Assembly: GCF_900119365.1 (NCBI RefSeq)
Contig: NZ_FPJO01000038.1
Location: 1 to 53,259 of the forward strand
Origin: Streptomyces atratus
GTDB taxonomy: Bacteria > Actinomycetota > Actinomycetes > Streptomycetales > Streptomycetaceae
Direction: 5' to 3'
Length of the DNA stretch: 53,259 bases
Shown here: piece by piece, positions 15,455-23,458 of the stretch
Layout of the letters: each line of letters starts with the position of its first letter
How positions within the stretch are numbered: the first letter of the stretch is position 1
Program-made: the position numbers and the translations under genes
The notes under the pieces: generated by a model
Told to the model about the DNA's origin: nothing
The model's database searches: none
The model's input: the letters and a program-made list of their open reading frames with translations, nothing else

Positions 15455-16435
15455 ATGCAGCATGCCAGCACCGCGCCCGTGCCGCCCCCGCGGCCCCGTT
15501 GGTGGGCCGAGCTCCCGCTGCTGGCTCTGGTGTACGGGGCCTACTCGGCGGGCCGGCTGGTGGTGCGCGGCGACGTGTCCACCGCCGTCGACCACGGACT
15601 GAGCATCCTGCGCCTGGAGAAGGCGCTCCACATCAACTTCGAACATCCGCTCAACCGGCTGTTCACCGCGCACCCCTCGATAGGCATACCCTCCGACTTC
15701 GCGTACGCGTCCCTGCACTACCTCGTCACCCCGGCCGTCCTGGTCTGGCTCTTCCGCCGCCGCCAGGAGGTGTACCGCCGGGCCCGCACCTGGCTGATGA
15801 CCTCCACGCTGCTCGGCCTGATCGGCTTCACGCTGATGCCGACCTGCCCGCCCCGGCTGCTGGAGGCCCGACACGGCTTCGTCGACACGATGGCGCAGTA
15901 CAGCTCGTACGGCTGGTGGGGCACGGAGGCCAGCGCCCCGCGCGGCATGGGCGGAATGACCAACCAGTACGCGGCGATGCCGAGCCTGCACGTCGGCTGG
16001 GCGCTCTGGTGCGGAATCCTGCTCTGGCGCCACAGCAAGAACCCGTACATGCGGGCCGCGGGCATCGCCTACCCCGTGATCACCACGTTCGTGGTGATGG
16101 GCACGGCCAACCACTACTTCCTCGACGCGGTCGCGGGCGCCGCCGTGATGGGCGTCGGAGCCCTGCTGGCCCGGCCCGTGATGCGGCTGGCGGACCGGGT
16201 CGGAGCCCGCTTCCCGCGGGTCGCCCCGGTCGCGGAGTCCCCGATTGTCAGTGCCGGATGCAAGACTTCCGCGGGTGAGCGAATCCCTGGCCAGCGGACC
16301 ACCTCCGCAGACTCCACCGATGCCGCGGCATCGGCCGACGCAGACGCCTCGGCCGGTCGGCCACCCCGGGCCGACACCGCCGCCCCCGCGGGAGCGGGAG
16401 CCGCGGGGGACGACACTCCGGCAGCGGCTCGCTGA
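15455..16435 (+). CDS. PAP2-superfamily membrane phosphatase (AUR1-like)
   Basis: This 326-residue integral membrane protein has about six hydrophobic segments in the first 250 residues. Catalytic motifs are MPSLHVGWA (SxxH motif) and GTANHYFLDAVAG (H and D of the last motif), with PTCPPRLL before them. This is the pattern of PAP2/AUR1-type lipid phosphatases or phosphotransferases, such as inositol phosphorylceramide or phosphatidylinositol-related enzymes. Start ATG 15455 is preceded by GGAGA at 8 nt; an ATG at 15407 lacks a site. The C-terminal 60 residues are a low-complexity Ala/Ser/Asp tail whose DNA also encodes the start of the next gene in another frame. Confidence 0.85.
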   Translation: MQHASTAPVPPPRPRWWAELPLLALVYGAYSAGRLVVRGDVSTAVDHGLSILRLEKALHINFEHPLNRLFTAHPSIGIPSDFAYASLHYLVTPAVLVWLFRRRQEVYRRARTWLMTSTLLGLIGFTLMPTCPPRLLEARHGFVDTMAQYSSYGWWGTEASAPRGMGGMTNQYAAMPSLHVGWALWCGILLWRHSKNPYMRAAGIAYPVITTFVVMGTANHYFLDAVAGAAVMGVGALLARPVMRLADRVGARFPRVAPVAESPIVSAGCKTSAGERIPGQRTTSADSTDAAASADADASAGRPPRADTAAPAGAGAAGDDTPAAAR

Positions 16436-17507
16436 GCTGCGGGGACCGGCCGTCCCGCCCCGCCCGCTGGACGCCCGCGCGCTGGCCGCCCTCGCCGCCA
16501 ACCCCGGCTGCCGGCGCCGCGCCCTGCTCGACGGCGCCGGGGTGGACAAGGCCGCGCTGGCCGCGGCGCTCGGTTCCCCGGCCCCCTTCGGCCAGTCGCA
16601 GTTCGCCTTCGTCCGGGGCAACGCCTTCGAGGCCAAGGTCAAGGCCGACGGGGGCACGGAGCTGATGCGGCTGCTGTACGAGCGCCTCGGCGGCGATGAC
16701 GGGGCGCCGCGCGAGATCTCGGTGCCCGATCTGACGGCGGCGGGCCCCGAGGGCCGCGCCGCGCGTACGGCGCTGGCGCTGCGGGAGGCGACCGAGGCGG
16801 GCGGCTGGGCGCTGCTGGACCACCCGATGCTGGCCCTGGAGGTGGCGGGCTCCCCCGCCTATCTGGAGCCGGATGCGGTGGCGGTGCACCCCGACGGCAC
16901 GTGGACGGTCGTCGAGATCAAGTCCTTCCCCATGGTCGACGGCTCGGCCGACGCGGCGAAGGTCGGCGCGGCGGCCCGGCAGTCCGCCGTCTACGTGCTG
17001 GCGCTGGAGCGGATCGCGGAGCTGACCGAGGGCGCCGAGGTGGGCCACCGGGTGCTGCTGGTCTGCCCGAAGGACTTCTCCAACCTGCCCACCGCCTCGG
17101 TCGTCGACGTACGCAAGCAGCGCGCGGTCACCCGCCGCCAGCTGACCAGGCTGACCCGGATCGAGGACATCGCGGCGGCCCTGCCCGAGGGCACCACCTT
17201 CGACCCTGAGTGCCCCCGGCAACAGCTGGACGCCGCGGTCGAATCGGTCGGCGCGGCCTACGCCCCGGAGTGCCTGGCCGCCTGCGAGCTGGCCTTCCAC
17301 TGCCGGGCGAAGGCGCGCGAGGCCGGTGCGGTGGAGGCGCTGGGGCGGAGTGTGCGCGGTGAGCTCGGCGGGCTGACCACGGTGGGCGAGGTGCTGGCGG
17401 CCGCCGCGGGCAAGGAGGGCGACCCGGCGGATCCGACGGTCGCGGCGCTGCGGCGCGCGGCGGCCCTGCGCGCCGAGGCGCTGACGGGCGGTCCGGCATG
17501 TCGCTGA
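16275..17507 (+). CDS. RecB/Cas4-like PD-(D/E)XK nuclease with an iron-sulfur cysteine cluster
   Basis: This 410-residue protein is the first gene of a three-gene operon. The nuclease core shows PDAVAVHPDG followed by TVVEIKSFP, so D200, E214 and K216 form the PD-(D/E)XK metal site. FVRGNAFEAKV earlier would hold the upstream helix. Four cysteines at about 313, 333, 337 and 343 (C-X19-C-X3-C-X5-C) resemble the [4Fe-4S] clamp of Dna2, AddB and Cas4 nucleases. Its start is uncertain: GTG 16275, GTG 16251 or TTG 16245, all within the PAP2 gene. The proline-rich first 60 residues look disordered. It overlaps the next gene by 10 nt. Confidence 0.75.
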   Translation: MSESLASGPPPQTPPMPRHRPTQTPRPVGHPGPTPPPPREREPRGTTLRQRLAELRGPAVPPRPLDARALAALAANPGCRRRALLDGAGVDKAALAAALGSPAPFGQSQFAFVRGNAFEAKVKADGGTELMRLLYERLGGDDGAPREISVPDLTAAGPEGRAARTALALREATEAGGWALLDHPMLALEVAGSPAYLEPDAVAVHPDGTWTVVEIKSFPMVDGSADAAKVGAAARQSAVYVLALERIAELTEGAEVGHRVLLVCPKDFSNLPTASVVDVRKQRAVTRRQLTRLTRIEDIAAALPEGTTFDPECPRQQLDAAVESVGAAYAPECLAACELAFHCRAKAREAGAVEALGRSVRGELGGLTTVGEVLAAAAGKEGDPADPTVAALRRAAALRAEALTGGPACR

Positions 17508-19105
17508 TCAGCACCCTGGCCCGGCTGGAAGCCGTGGAGAGCGGCCGGGCCCGGCCGACGGCCACGGTCCTGCACCGCCATCTCACCGACCGGCCCCTCG
17601 TGCTGGTTCCGCTGACCACGGCCGGTGAGGCGGGCGCCCCGCTGGGCGCGCTCGTCGGGACCGACCGGGAGGCGCCCCGGCTGCTGACGGTCTCGCAGCC
17701 GCGCGACCGGGATCTGCGGTTCGCGTTCCTCGCCGAGCTGGCCGAGGCGGTGCTGCCGCACATCGAGGCGTACGAGGACGTCGTCGAGCCGGCCGAGCGC
17801 AACGAGACCGATCCGCAGACCGGGAAGAAGGTCAAGGTCGAGGTCGAGCTGTGCGCGGACGCGCCGCAGCTGATCGTGCCGAGCCGGGCGGGCATCGAGT
17901 TCGTCCGGCTGCTGGGCCGCTCGATGCGGTTCCGCCGCACGGCCGAGGAGGACCCCGACACCCCGTACCCCGCGCCCGCCCGGGTCCCGCTGCTGGGCCG
18001 CTGGCTGACGCACTACGGGGAGCGGGCCAGGGTGCCCGGCTCCTCGCTGCTGCTCGCCGCGACCGATCTGCTGAACCGGCACTGGGCGACCGGGCAGAGC
18101 AGTCTGGAGGACCAGCACCTGGGCGCGCTGCTGGCCTGGATCGACGCCCCGGCGGGCGAGTCGGGCACCTCGGCTGCGCTCCGCGCGGAGCTGGAGCGGG
18201 ACGGCGAGGGGCAGCTGCTGTGCCCGCCGGCCGGCCCGGCCACGGACCCGGCGTTCGACAACCGGCTGCTGGCGCCCGCCATCGAGAAGTACGACCGGGC
18301 GCGGACCTCGCTCGCGGCCGCCGAGGACGGTCTTGCGGCCGATGCCCGGCTCGGCGAACTGACGGCGGCCGAGCGTGAGATCAGGGCCCTGCTGGCCGGG
18401 GTGACGCGGCCGACGTGGGACGCGGTGTGGCGCGGGCTCGATCTGCTGAGGGAGCTCCCCGAGGGGGCCAGGGCCGAGGACCGCTGGACCAGGGACCGCT
18501 GGTCGTTCACCGGTCACCGGGACCGGGTGCGCTCGGGCGAGCCGCCGCAGCCGCGCCGGGACGACGCGGTGACGGCGGCGCAGAAGCTGGCCTCGCGGGA
18601 GACGGCTCAGGCCCAGCTGGAGGCCCAGGAGGCGCTGGACGATCCGCTGGTGCTGGCCGGGCGGCGGCTGGCCGGTGAGGCGTTCGTCGCCGAGGTGACG
18701 GAGGTGGTGATGGCGTACAGCGAGTCCAAGCGCCCCTCGCCGCGCCCGCTGGTCACGGTCCGCACGGACGAGCACCCCCATCTCGGCGAGCGCACCAAGG
18801 TGTACCGCTCGCTGGAGGGCAGGCCGCAGGCCGCCGAGTTCGTGGGGTACGCCGAGCCGGAGGAGGGAGGCGCGCCCCCGCTGGTGCTGCGGATCCTCGA
18901 CCGGATGGGCCGGAGCAAGGAGCCGGCCCCGGGTTCGGTGCCCGAGCCGGGTGACCGGATCGCCTGGACGCTCTTCGAGCACGATCAGCGCGGCGGCCCG
19001 AAGCTGCCGGACCCGGAGCAGACGCCCTGGACGCACGGCGGCCCGCCGGGTGCGGCCGGGCAGGCCGAGAGCCCCGACCCCGTGACCTCGGAGGACCTTC
19101 TGTGA
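17498..19105 (+). CDS. Unknown protein between the nuclease and helicase genes
   Basis: This 535-residue soluble protein starts inside the nuclease gene and ends in a GTGA overlap with the helicase gene, so all three are translated as a unit. The sequence is acidic and mostly helical. It includes an Arg/Glu-rich helical middle (DARLGELTAAEREIRALLAG) and a QKLASRETAQAQLEAQEALD coiled-coil-like stretch. A C-terminal beta-rich section follows (PRPLVTVRTDEHPHLGERTK, DRIAWTLFEHD). The helical section and following beta-barrel-like part would fit an inserted helicase accessory region, but I recognise no family. The operon context suggests a bridging subunit. Confidence 0.75.
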   Translation: MSLISTLARLEAVESGRARPTATVLHRHLTDRPLVLVPLTTAGEAGAPLGALVGTDREAPRLLTVSQPRDRDLRFAFLAELAEAVLPHIEAYEDVVEPAERNETDPQTGKKVKVEVELCADAPQLIVPSRAGIEFVRLLGRSMRFRRTAEEDPDTPYPAPARVPLLGRWLTHYGERARVPGSSLLLAATDLLNRHWATGQSSLEDQHLGALLAWIDAPAGESGTSAALRAELERDGEGQLLCPPAGPATDPAFDNRLLAPAIEKYDRARTSLAAAEDGLAADARLGELTAAEREIRALLAGVTRPTWDAVWRGLDLLRELPEGARAEDRWTRDRWSFTGHRDRVRSGEPPQPRRDDAVTAAQKLASRETAQAQLEAQEALDDPLVLAGRRLAGEAFVAEVTEVVMAYSESKRPSPRPLVTVRTDEHPHLGERTKVYRSLEGRPQAAEFVGYAEPEEGGAPPLVLRILDRMGRSKEPAPGSVPEPGDRIAWTLFEHDQRGGPKLPDPEQTPWTHGGPPGAAGQAESPDPVTSEDLL

Positions 19106-20436
19106 CGGCCGTATTCGACCCGGGCGCCCAGGCCGCGCGGGCGACCGACGCGATCCTCGCCGACACCCTGGGCGGTACGGAGCGCGGGATCGTGGTGGAC
19201 TCCCCGCCGGGCGCCGGCAAGTCGACGCTCGTGGTGCGCGCCGCGCTCGAACTCGCGGCGGCCGGGCGTCCGCTGATGGTGGTCGCGCAGACCAACGCCC
19301 AGGTCGACGACCTGGTGGTGCGGCTGGCCGAGAAGGATCCGGGGCTGCCGGTCGGCCGGCTGCACAGCAATGACACCGACCCGTACGACAAGGTGCTGGA
19401 CGGGCTGGCCAACGTACGGAAGTCGGCCAAGGCGTCCGATCTCGCGGGGCTCGACGTCGTCATCTCGACGGCCGCGAAGTGGGCGCATGTGAAGAACGTC
19501 GAGCCATGGGGCCACGCGATCGTCGACGAGGCGTACCAGATGCGTTCGGACGCGCTGCTGGCCGTCGCGGGACTCTTCGAGCGGGCGCTGTTCGTCGGCG
19601 ATCCGGGCCAGTTGGACCCGTTCTCGATCGTCGGCGCGGACCAGTGGGCGGGGCTCTCGTACGACCCGTCGGCGAGCGCCGTCTCCACGCTGCTCGCGCA
19701 CAACCCCCGGCTGCCGCAGCACCGGCTGCCGGTGTCGTGGCGGCTGCCCGCCTCCGCCGCGCCGCTGGTCTCGGACGCGTTCTACCCGTACACCCCGTTC
19801 CGCAGCGGTACGGACCACGGCGACCGGCGGCTGTCGTTCGGTGTGGCGTCCGACGGCTCGGCCCCGGACCGGGTGCTGGACGAGGCCGCGGAGTCCGGCT
19901 GGGGCCTGCTGGAGCTCCCGGCCCGGCACACCCCGCGCACCGACCCGGAGGCGGTGCGTGCGGTGGCCCTGGTCGTGCGCCGGCTGCTGGACCGGGGCGG
20001 CGCGGCGACCAGCGAGCGCTCGCCGGACCCGGTGCCGGTGACGGCGGACCGGGTCGCGGTCGGCACCGCCCATCGCGACCAGGCCGCGGCGGTGCGGGCG
20101 GCGCTCGCGGAGCTGGGTGTGACGGGCGTCGCGGTGGACACGGCGAACCGGCTCCAGGGCCGCGAGTTCGATGTGACGGTGGTCCTGCACCCGCTCTCCG
20201 GCCGCCCCGACGCCACGGCCTTCCACCTGGAGACGGGCCGGCTCTGCGTGCTGACCTCGCGCCACCGGCACGCCTGCATCGTGGTGTGCCGGGCGGGCGT
20301 CGCCGAGCTGCTGGACGAGCACCCGTCGACGGAGCCGGTGCAGCTGGGCGTCACGGTGAAGTTCCCGGACGGCTGGGAGGCGAACCATTCGGTGCTGGCA
20401 CATCTGGCGGAGCACCGGGTGCGGTGGGCGGGGTGA
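19102..20436 (+). CDS. Superfamily 1 DNA/RNA helicase (Upf1/Dna2-like)
   Basis: This 444-residue helicase contains the full SF1 motif series. They are Walker A PPGAGKST (35-42), motif Ia VVAQTNAQVDDLV, Walker B HAIVDEAYQM, motif III FVGDPGQLDPF, motif IV LPVSWRLP, motif V VDTANRLQGREFDV and motif VI LTSRHRHACIVV. The order and the AAA_12-like C-terminus match the Upf1/Dna2/SMUBP2 branch. It lacks its own nuclease domain, which is supplied by the first gene of the operon. GTG 19102 overlaps the previous stop (GTGA). The product probably unwinds DNA for end processing or defence, but this is inference. Confidence 0.85.
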   Translation: MTAVFDPGAQAARATDAILADTLGGTERGIVVDSPPGAGKSTLVVRAALELAAAGRPLMVVAQTNAQVDDLVVRLAEKDPGLPVGRLHSNDTDPYDKVLDGLANVRKSAKASDLAGLDVVISTAAKWAHVKNVEPWGHAIVDEAYQMRSDALLAVAGLFERALFVGDPGQLDPFSIVGADQWAGLSYDPSASAVSTLLAHNPRLPQHRLPVSWRLPASAAPLVSDAFYPYTPFRSGTDHGDRRLSFGVASDGSAPDRVLDEAAESGWGLLELPARHTPRTDPEAVRAVALVVRRLLDRGGAATSERSPDPVPVTADRVAVGTAHRDQAAAVRAALAELGVTGVAVDTANRLQGREFDVTVVLHPLSGRPDATAFHLETGRLCVLTSRHRHACIVVCRAGVAELLDEHPSTEPVQLGVTVKFPDGWEANHSVLAHLAEHRVRWAG

Positions 20437-20518
20437 CGGCGGCCGTGCGCCGGGCCCTCTTGCGGGACGTTGGACAATGGAGGGTGGTCATCGGGCCGAC
20501 CCAAGGAGGCAACACCAC

Positions 20519-20860
20519 ATGGCACAACCCGAGCGGAACGAGCAGCAGCGGCTGCGCCCCGCGCCCCTGCTCTTCGAGCCGTCGGCTGCGGTCGCCGATC
20601 CCGAGCACTTCTTCGACCTGGAGTCGATGGACGATCCGAGGGAGCTGCTGTCCCGCGCCACCGAGCTGACCCTGGCGTTCCGTGCGGCGACCGACCGCGC
20701 GGTCGAGTTCCAGGCGATCGCGGCCGCCCAGCTCGCCGATCCGCGCCGGTTCGACCGGCTCACGACCGCGGACATCGCGCGGCGCGCGCAGTGGACCGAG
20801 GACTACGCCAAGAAGATGGTCGAGTTCGGCCGGAGTCTGCTGGGCGGTGCCACGCCCTGA
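20519..20860 (+). CDS. Small conserved hypothetical protein
   Basis: This 113-residue soluble protein starts at ATG 20519 with a strong AAGGAGG site. It has an acidic N-terminal third (LLFEPSAAVADPEHFFDLES) and a helical C-terminal part (LLSRATELTLAFRAATDRAV; YAKKMVEFGRSLLGG). It starts 82 nt after the helicase stop on the same strand and could be part of that operon or independent. I do not recognise the family beyond its presence in streptomycetes. Confidence 0.7.
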   Translation: MAQPERNEQQRLRPAPLLFEPSAAVADPEHFFDLESMDDPRELLSRATELTLAFRAATDRAVEFQAIAAAQLADPRRFDRLTTADIARRAQWTEDYAKKMVEFGRSLLGGATP

Positions 20861-20991
20861 GGGGCCGATCCTGACCCCGGGCAGAACCACTGGCATATGC
20901 CCGAGCGCAAGATACTCCTCTGCACCCCGGCCTGTCCCGGTTTCCGACAACTCTCGGAATCCACTTGATCACTCCCGGTAGATATGTCGGC

Positions 20992-21705
20992 ATGACCGCA
21001 TGGCTGCCAGACAACTCGACCCTGCACCACGGCGACACCCACCAGGGCGCCGGCCTCTTCGCCGTTCTGCGGAACCAGGCCGCGAACCAGACCTCTCAGG
21101 TCACGGCGGCCGGTGCCGCCTGGCTCGCCGGCGCCGCCGCGTATCCGCGCAGCGCACTGGCCCAGTGGGAGGCCCATCCCTCCTCGCCGGGGGTCCTGCC
21201 GTGCGGTTCGGCCTTCGACGTGGTGAACGTGCCCACCCTCTTCGGGCGCCGGATGCTGGAACACCTGTGGTCCGACGGTCCCGGCTCCGGTCCGGTGGCC
21301 ACGCACCGCGGGCGGATGCTGCTGTTCGCCTCGCCCGGCACCGCCCAGCGGCTTCCCTCGCTGCTCGACTGGGAGGAGTGGGGCGGCGGGCCCGAGCCGC
21401 GGGCCGCCATGGGCCCGCACGGGCGGGGCGACGGCGAGGAAGCCGACGGCAAGGTCCCGCCGCTGCTCTGCCACGGCACCGGGGACGCGGTGACCGTCCC
21501 GCCCCTGACCTGCACCTCCACCACTCCCGGCCCCCGCTGGCTGGTCGCCCCCGACACCCGCAGCCCCTGGCTGCCGGGCCCCGACGTGCTGCTCTGGGCC
21601 TGTGTGCGGGTGACCAGGGCGGCGCCCTCGCCGATGACCCGGAATTCGATTTTTCCTCCCGCCGATCCGGATGCTAATGTCTACGACGTCAGCAGGCGCC
21701 GCTAG
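20992..21705 (+). CDS. Bifunctional DNA primase/polymerase N-terminal-domain-like protein
   Basis: This 237-residue protein resembles the Streptomyces single-domain Prim-Pol-like family. Conserved pieces are AAWLAGAAAYPRSALAQWE, VLPCGSAFDVVNVPTLFGRR, THRGRMLLFASPGTAQRLPS and PPLLCHGTGDAVTVPP. It would be expected to bind nucleotide, but the catalytic acidic residues of true primase-polymerases are not obvious, so enzymatic activity is uncertain. The stop codon lies inside the following tRNA-Lys gene (10-nt overlap), so the last residues (VSRRR) are encoded by tRNA sequence. The Shine-Dalgarno before ATG 20992 is weak. Confidence 0.7.
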   Translation: MTAWLPDNSTLHHGDTHQGAGLFAVLRNQAANQTSQVTAAGAAWLAGAAAYPRSALAQWEAHPSSPGVLPCGSAFDVVNVPTLFGRRMLEHLWSDGPGSGPVATHRGRMLLFASPGTAQRLPSLLDWEEWGGGPEPRAAMGPHGRGDGEEADGKVPPLLCHGTGDAVTVPPLTCTSTTPGPRWLVAPDTRSPWLPGPDVLLWACVRVTRAAPSPMTRNSIFPPADPDANVYDVSRRR

Positions 21706-21769
21706 CTCAGTTGGTTAGAGCAGCTGACTCTTAATCAGCGGGTCCGGGGTTCGAGTCCCTGGCGGCGCA
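21696..21769 (+). tRNA. tRNA-Lys (CTT anticodon), copy 1 of 3
   Basis: A 74-nt cloverleaf has acceptor stem GCGCCGC (21696-21702) pairing with GCGGCGC (21762-21768) and discriminator A. The anticodon stem GCTGA/TCAGC holds loop CTCTTAA (anticodon CTT), and the T-loop TTCGAGTCC is canonical. The sequence is identical to the copies at 28989 and 36377. Confidence 0.97.
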
Positions 21770-21775
21770 CAGACG

Positions 21776-21809
21776 GAAGAAGCCCCTCGCGCGAGCGAGG
21801 GGCTTCTTC
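21776..21809 (+). terminator. Terminator of tRNA-Lys copy 1
   Basis: A perfect 15-bp stem (21776-21790 with 21795-21809) with a GCGA tetraloop follows the tRNA by 6 nt. It also lies before the convergent end of the metalloprotease gene and may stop both. Confidence 0.85.
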
Positions 21810-21832
21810 GTGTTCGCCGGATGCCGGACGCC

Positions 21833-23077
21833 TTATGTTCCGGTGGTGATCCGGACCGTCCAGGCGCCCGACGGCGTCCGGTCGGCGACCTCTACCTTCG
21901 TGTGCGCGCCGGGAATGCTGTATGTCTCGCCGACCTTCAGCGGGGCGTCGGCGAGCGGCGCGTAGACCGAGCGGTCCCAGCAGGCGTCGGTGCGGGGGTG
22001 GGTGTCGAGGACCTCGACCGGGCCGCCGCCGGACGGGGTTCCGTTGCGTACCCGGTAGATCAGGACGCCTTCGGTGCAGGTCATGCTGTCGTTGCCGGTG
22101 GCGCTGCGGGCCTCGATGGCCACGGCGCTGTCCTCGCCGGTCCTGATCACCGCGAGCCGGGTGCCGAGGGAGGCCCCGGGCTCGGGCACGGCGGCCATCG
22201 GCTCCAGGGTGATGTCCCGGCTCTTCTGGACGCAGACCACCTGCCGGCTGTCCAGCCAGCCCAGCTTCCACTTGTGCCAGCCGAAGAGGTCCGGCGCGAG
22301 TCCGAACTGGCTTCCCATCACGTCCCAGTCGCCGACGTAGGTGTCCCAGTCGCCCTTGCCGTCGGACGGCCGGTGGTAGAGGTCCGGCAGGTCGAAGACG
22401 TGCCCGGTCTCGTGGGCCAGCACATTGTGGTCCGGTGGATGTTGTTCGAAGACGGTGACGACGCGGCGGATGTCCGTGCCGTCGGCATGCAGCGGCCGGT
22501 CGAAGTTGACGACCTTGGTGGCGTCGGAGTCGACGCCCGGTGCGTCCGGGTCGGCGACCAGATAGACGATGTCGTACCGGGAGAAGTCGACCTTCGGGTC
22601 GGCCGCGGCGACGGCGTCGCGCAGATAGCTGCTGCGCCGGTCGTTGTCCCAGTCGCGGCGTATCCCGTACTGGTCGGACGTCCTGGGCATCCGGATCCAC
22701 TGCCGCATCGGGTGCGGGCGCAGGGTGAACTTCCCGTACGAGGCGCGCTGGAAGAACCGGGTGGTGGCGGGGAAGTGGTCGGCGGCGAGCTGTCCGGGAG
22801 TCATGGCGGGGCTGTGGTCCGGGAAGGAGAGGAAGACCAGGACCGCGTCGAGAGGGTGGTCGGGGCGGGGGTAGGCGCCGTTCCAGTCGCTCACGCCGAG
22901 GGAGTGGTGCGCCTCGGTCCGGGGCAGGGCGCAGGGACCGGCCTCGCCGGTGGCGGCCACGGCGGGCCCGGCGACGAGGGAGGTGGCAGCGAGCGCCAGA
23001 AGAGAGGTCACGGCGGCACCCACGGCGCGCAGGCTCGGCCTCTCCACTCCCCCGGCTCTGTGCTGACGCGGCGGCAC
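21833..23077 (-). CDS. Secreted M6-family metalloprotease (immune-inhibitor-A-like)
   Basis: This 414-residue secreted protease has start GTG 23077, preceded by GGAGGT, followed by a signal peptide (RAVGAAVTSLLALAATSLVA, cleavage near AVAA-TGE). The zinc site is HNVLAHETGHVFDLPDLYH, an HExxH in the M6 form with a downstream acidic and histidine ligand region. WDVMGSQFGLAPDLFGWHKW is the conserved Met-turn region of the family. A beta-rich C-terminal domain follows. M6 proteases degrade extracellular proteins. The gene is divergent from cdgA and shares its upstream region. Confidence 0.88.
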   Translation of the reverse strand: MPPRQHRAGGVERPSLRAVGAAVTSLLALAATSLVAGPAVAATGEAGPCALPRTEAHHSLGVSDWNGAYPRPDHPLDAVLVFLSFPDHSPAMTPGQLAADHFPATTRFFQRASYGKFTLRPHPMRQWIRMPRTSDQYGIRRDWDNDRRSSYLRDAVAAADPKVDFSRYDIVYLVADPDAPGVDSDATKVVNFDRPLHADGTDIRRVVTVFEQHPPDHNVLAHETGHVFDLPDLYHRPSDGKGDWDTYVGDWDVMGSQFGLAPDLFGWHKWKLGWLDSRQVVCVQKSRDITLEPMAAVPEPGASLGTRLAVIRTGEDSAVAIEARSATGNDSMTCTEGVLIYRVRNGTPSGGGPVEVLDTHPRTDACWDRSVYAPLADAPLKVGETYSIPGAHTKVEVADRTPSGAWTVRITTGT

Positions 23078-23194
23078 GTCTACCTCCGGGTGCGAGATGC
23101 GGTCACCCACCACCCTGTGATGATTCGGGGCTTTCGTCCTGTTGGGCTGCCCCAGTCGAGTCAGCGATCGATCAAGCCCCTGCCCTTCACAGAA

Positions 23195-23211
23195 AGTCAC
23201 AATCGATCACC
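23195..23211. promoter_or_regulatory. Candidate BldD box upstream of cdgA
   Basis: AGTCA-N7-TCACC differs by one base from the BldD consensus AGTgA-(N)-TCACc. BldD bound to c-di-GMP represses cdgA in S. coelicolor. A second palindrome, ATCACT-N4-AGTGAT at 23233-23248, lies 22 nt further downstream with the arms in the opposite orientation. The site is about 250 nt before the cdgA start and could also act on the divergent protease gene. Confidence 0.5.
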
Positions 23212-23458
23212 GAGGCACTGCAGGAGGACGCAATCACTCAGAAGTGATCTGTTACGTGCAAATCGGAGCTACGCATGAATGGCCCATGTGGGGCGAACGC
23301 GGGGCGTGGAAGGGTCGGGCGCTGGAACGGCCGACGTACCAACCTCTATGCTTCACCAGGCTTTCCCGCGTGGTTGCCGCCTTCGACCCAGGCGCTCCGC
23401 GCGGCGGGCCAGTCCGGCCACACCTGTTCAGGACAGAACTGCACGGCGGGAGCGAACG

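Noticed and set aside
23279..23458. Longer N-terminus for CdgA from an ATG at 23279
   Set aside because: The extra 60 residues are Arg/Pro-rich, have no good ribosome site and would cover the leader. GTG 23459 has GGGAGCG upstream and leads directly to the PAS domain.
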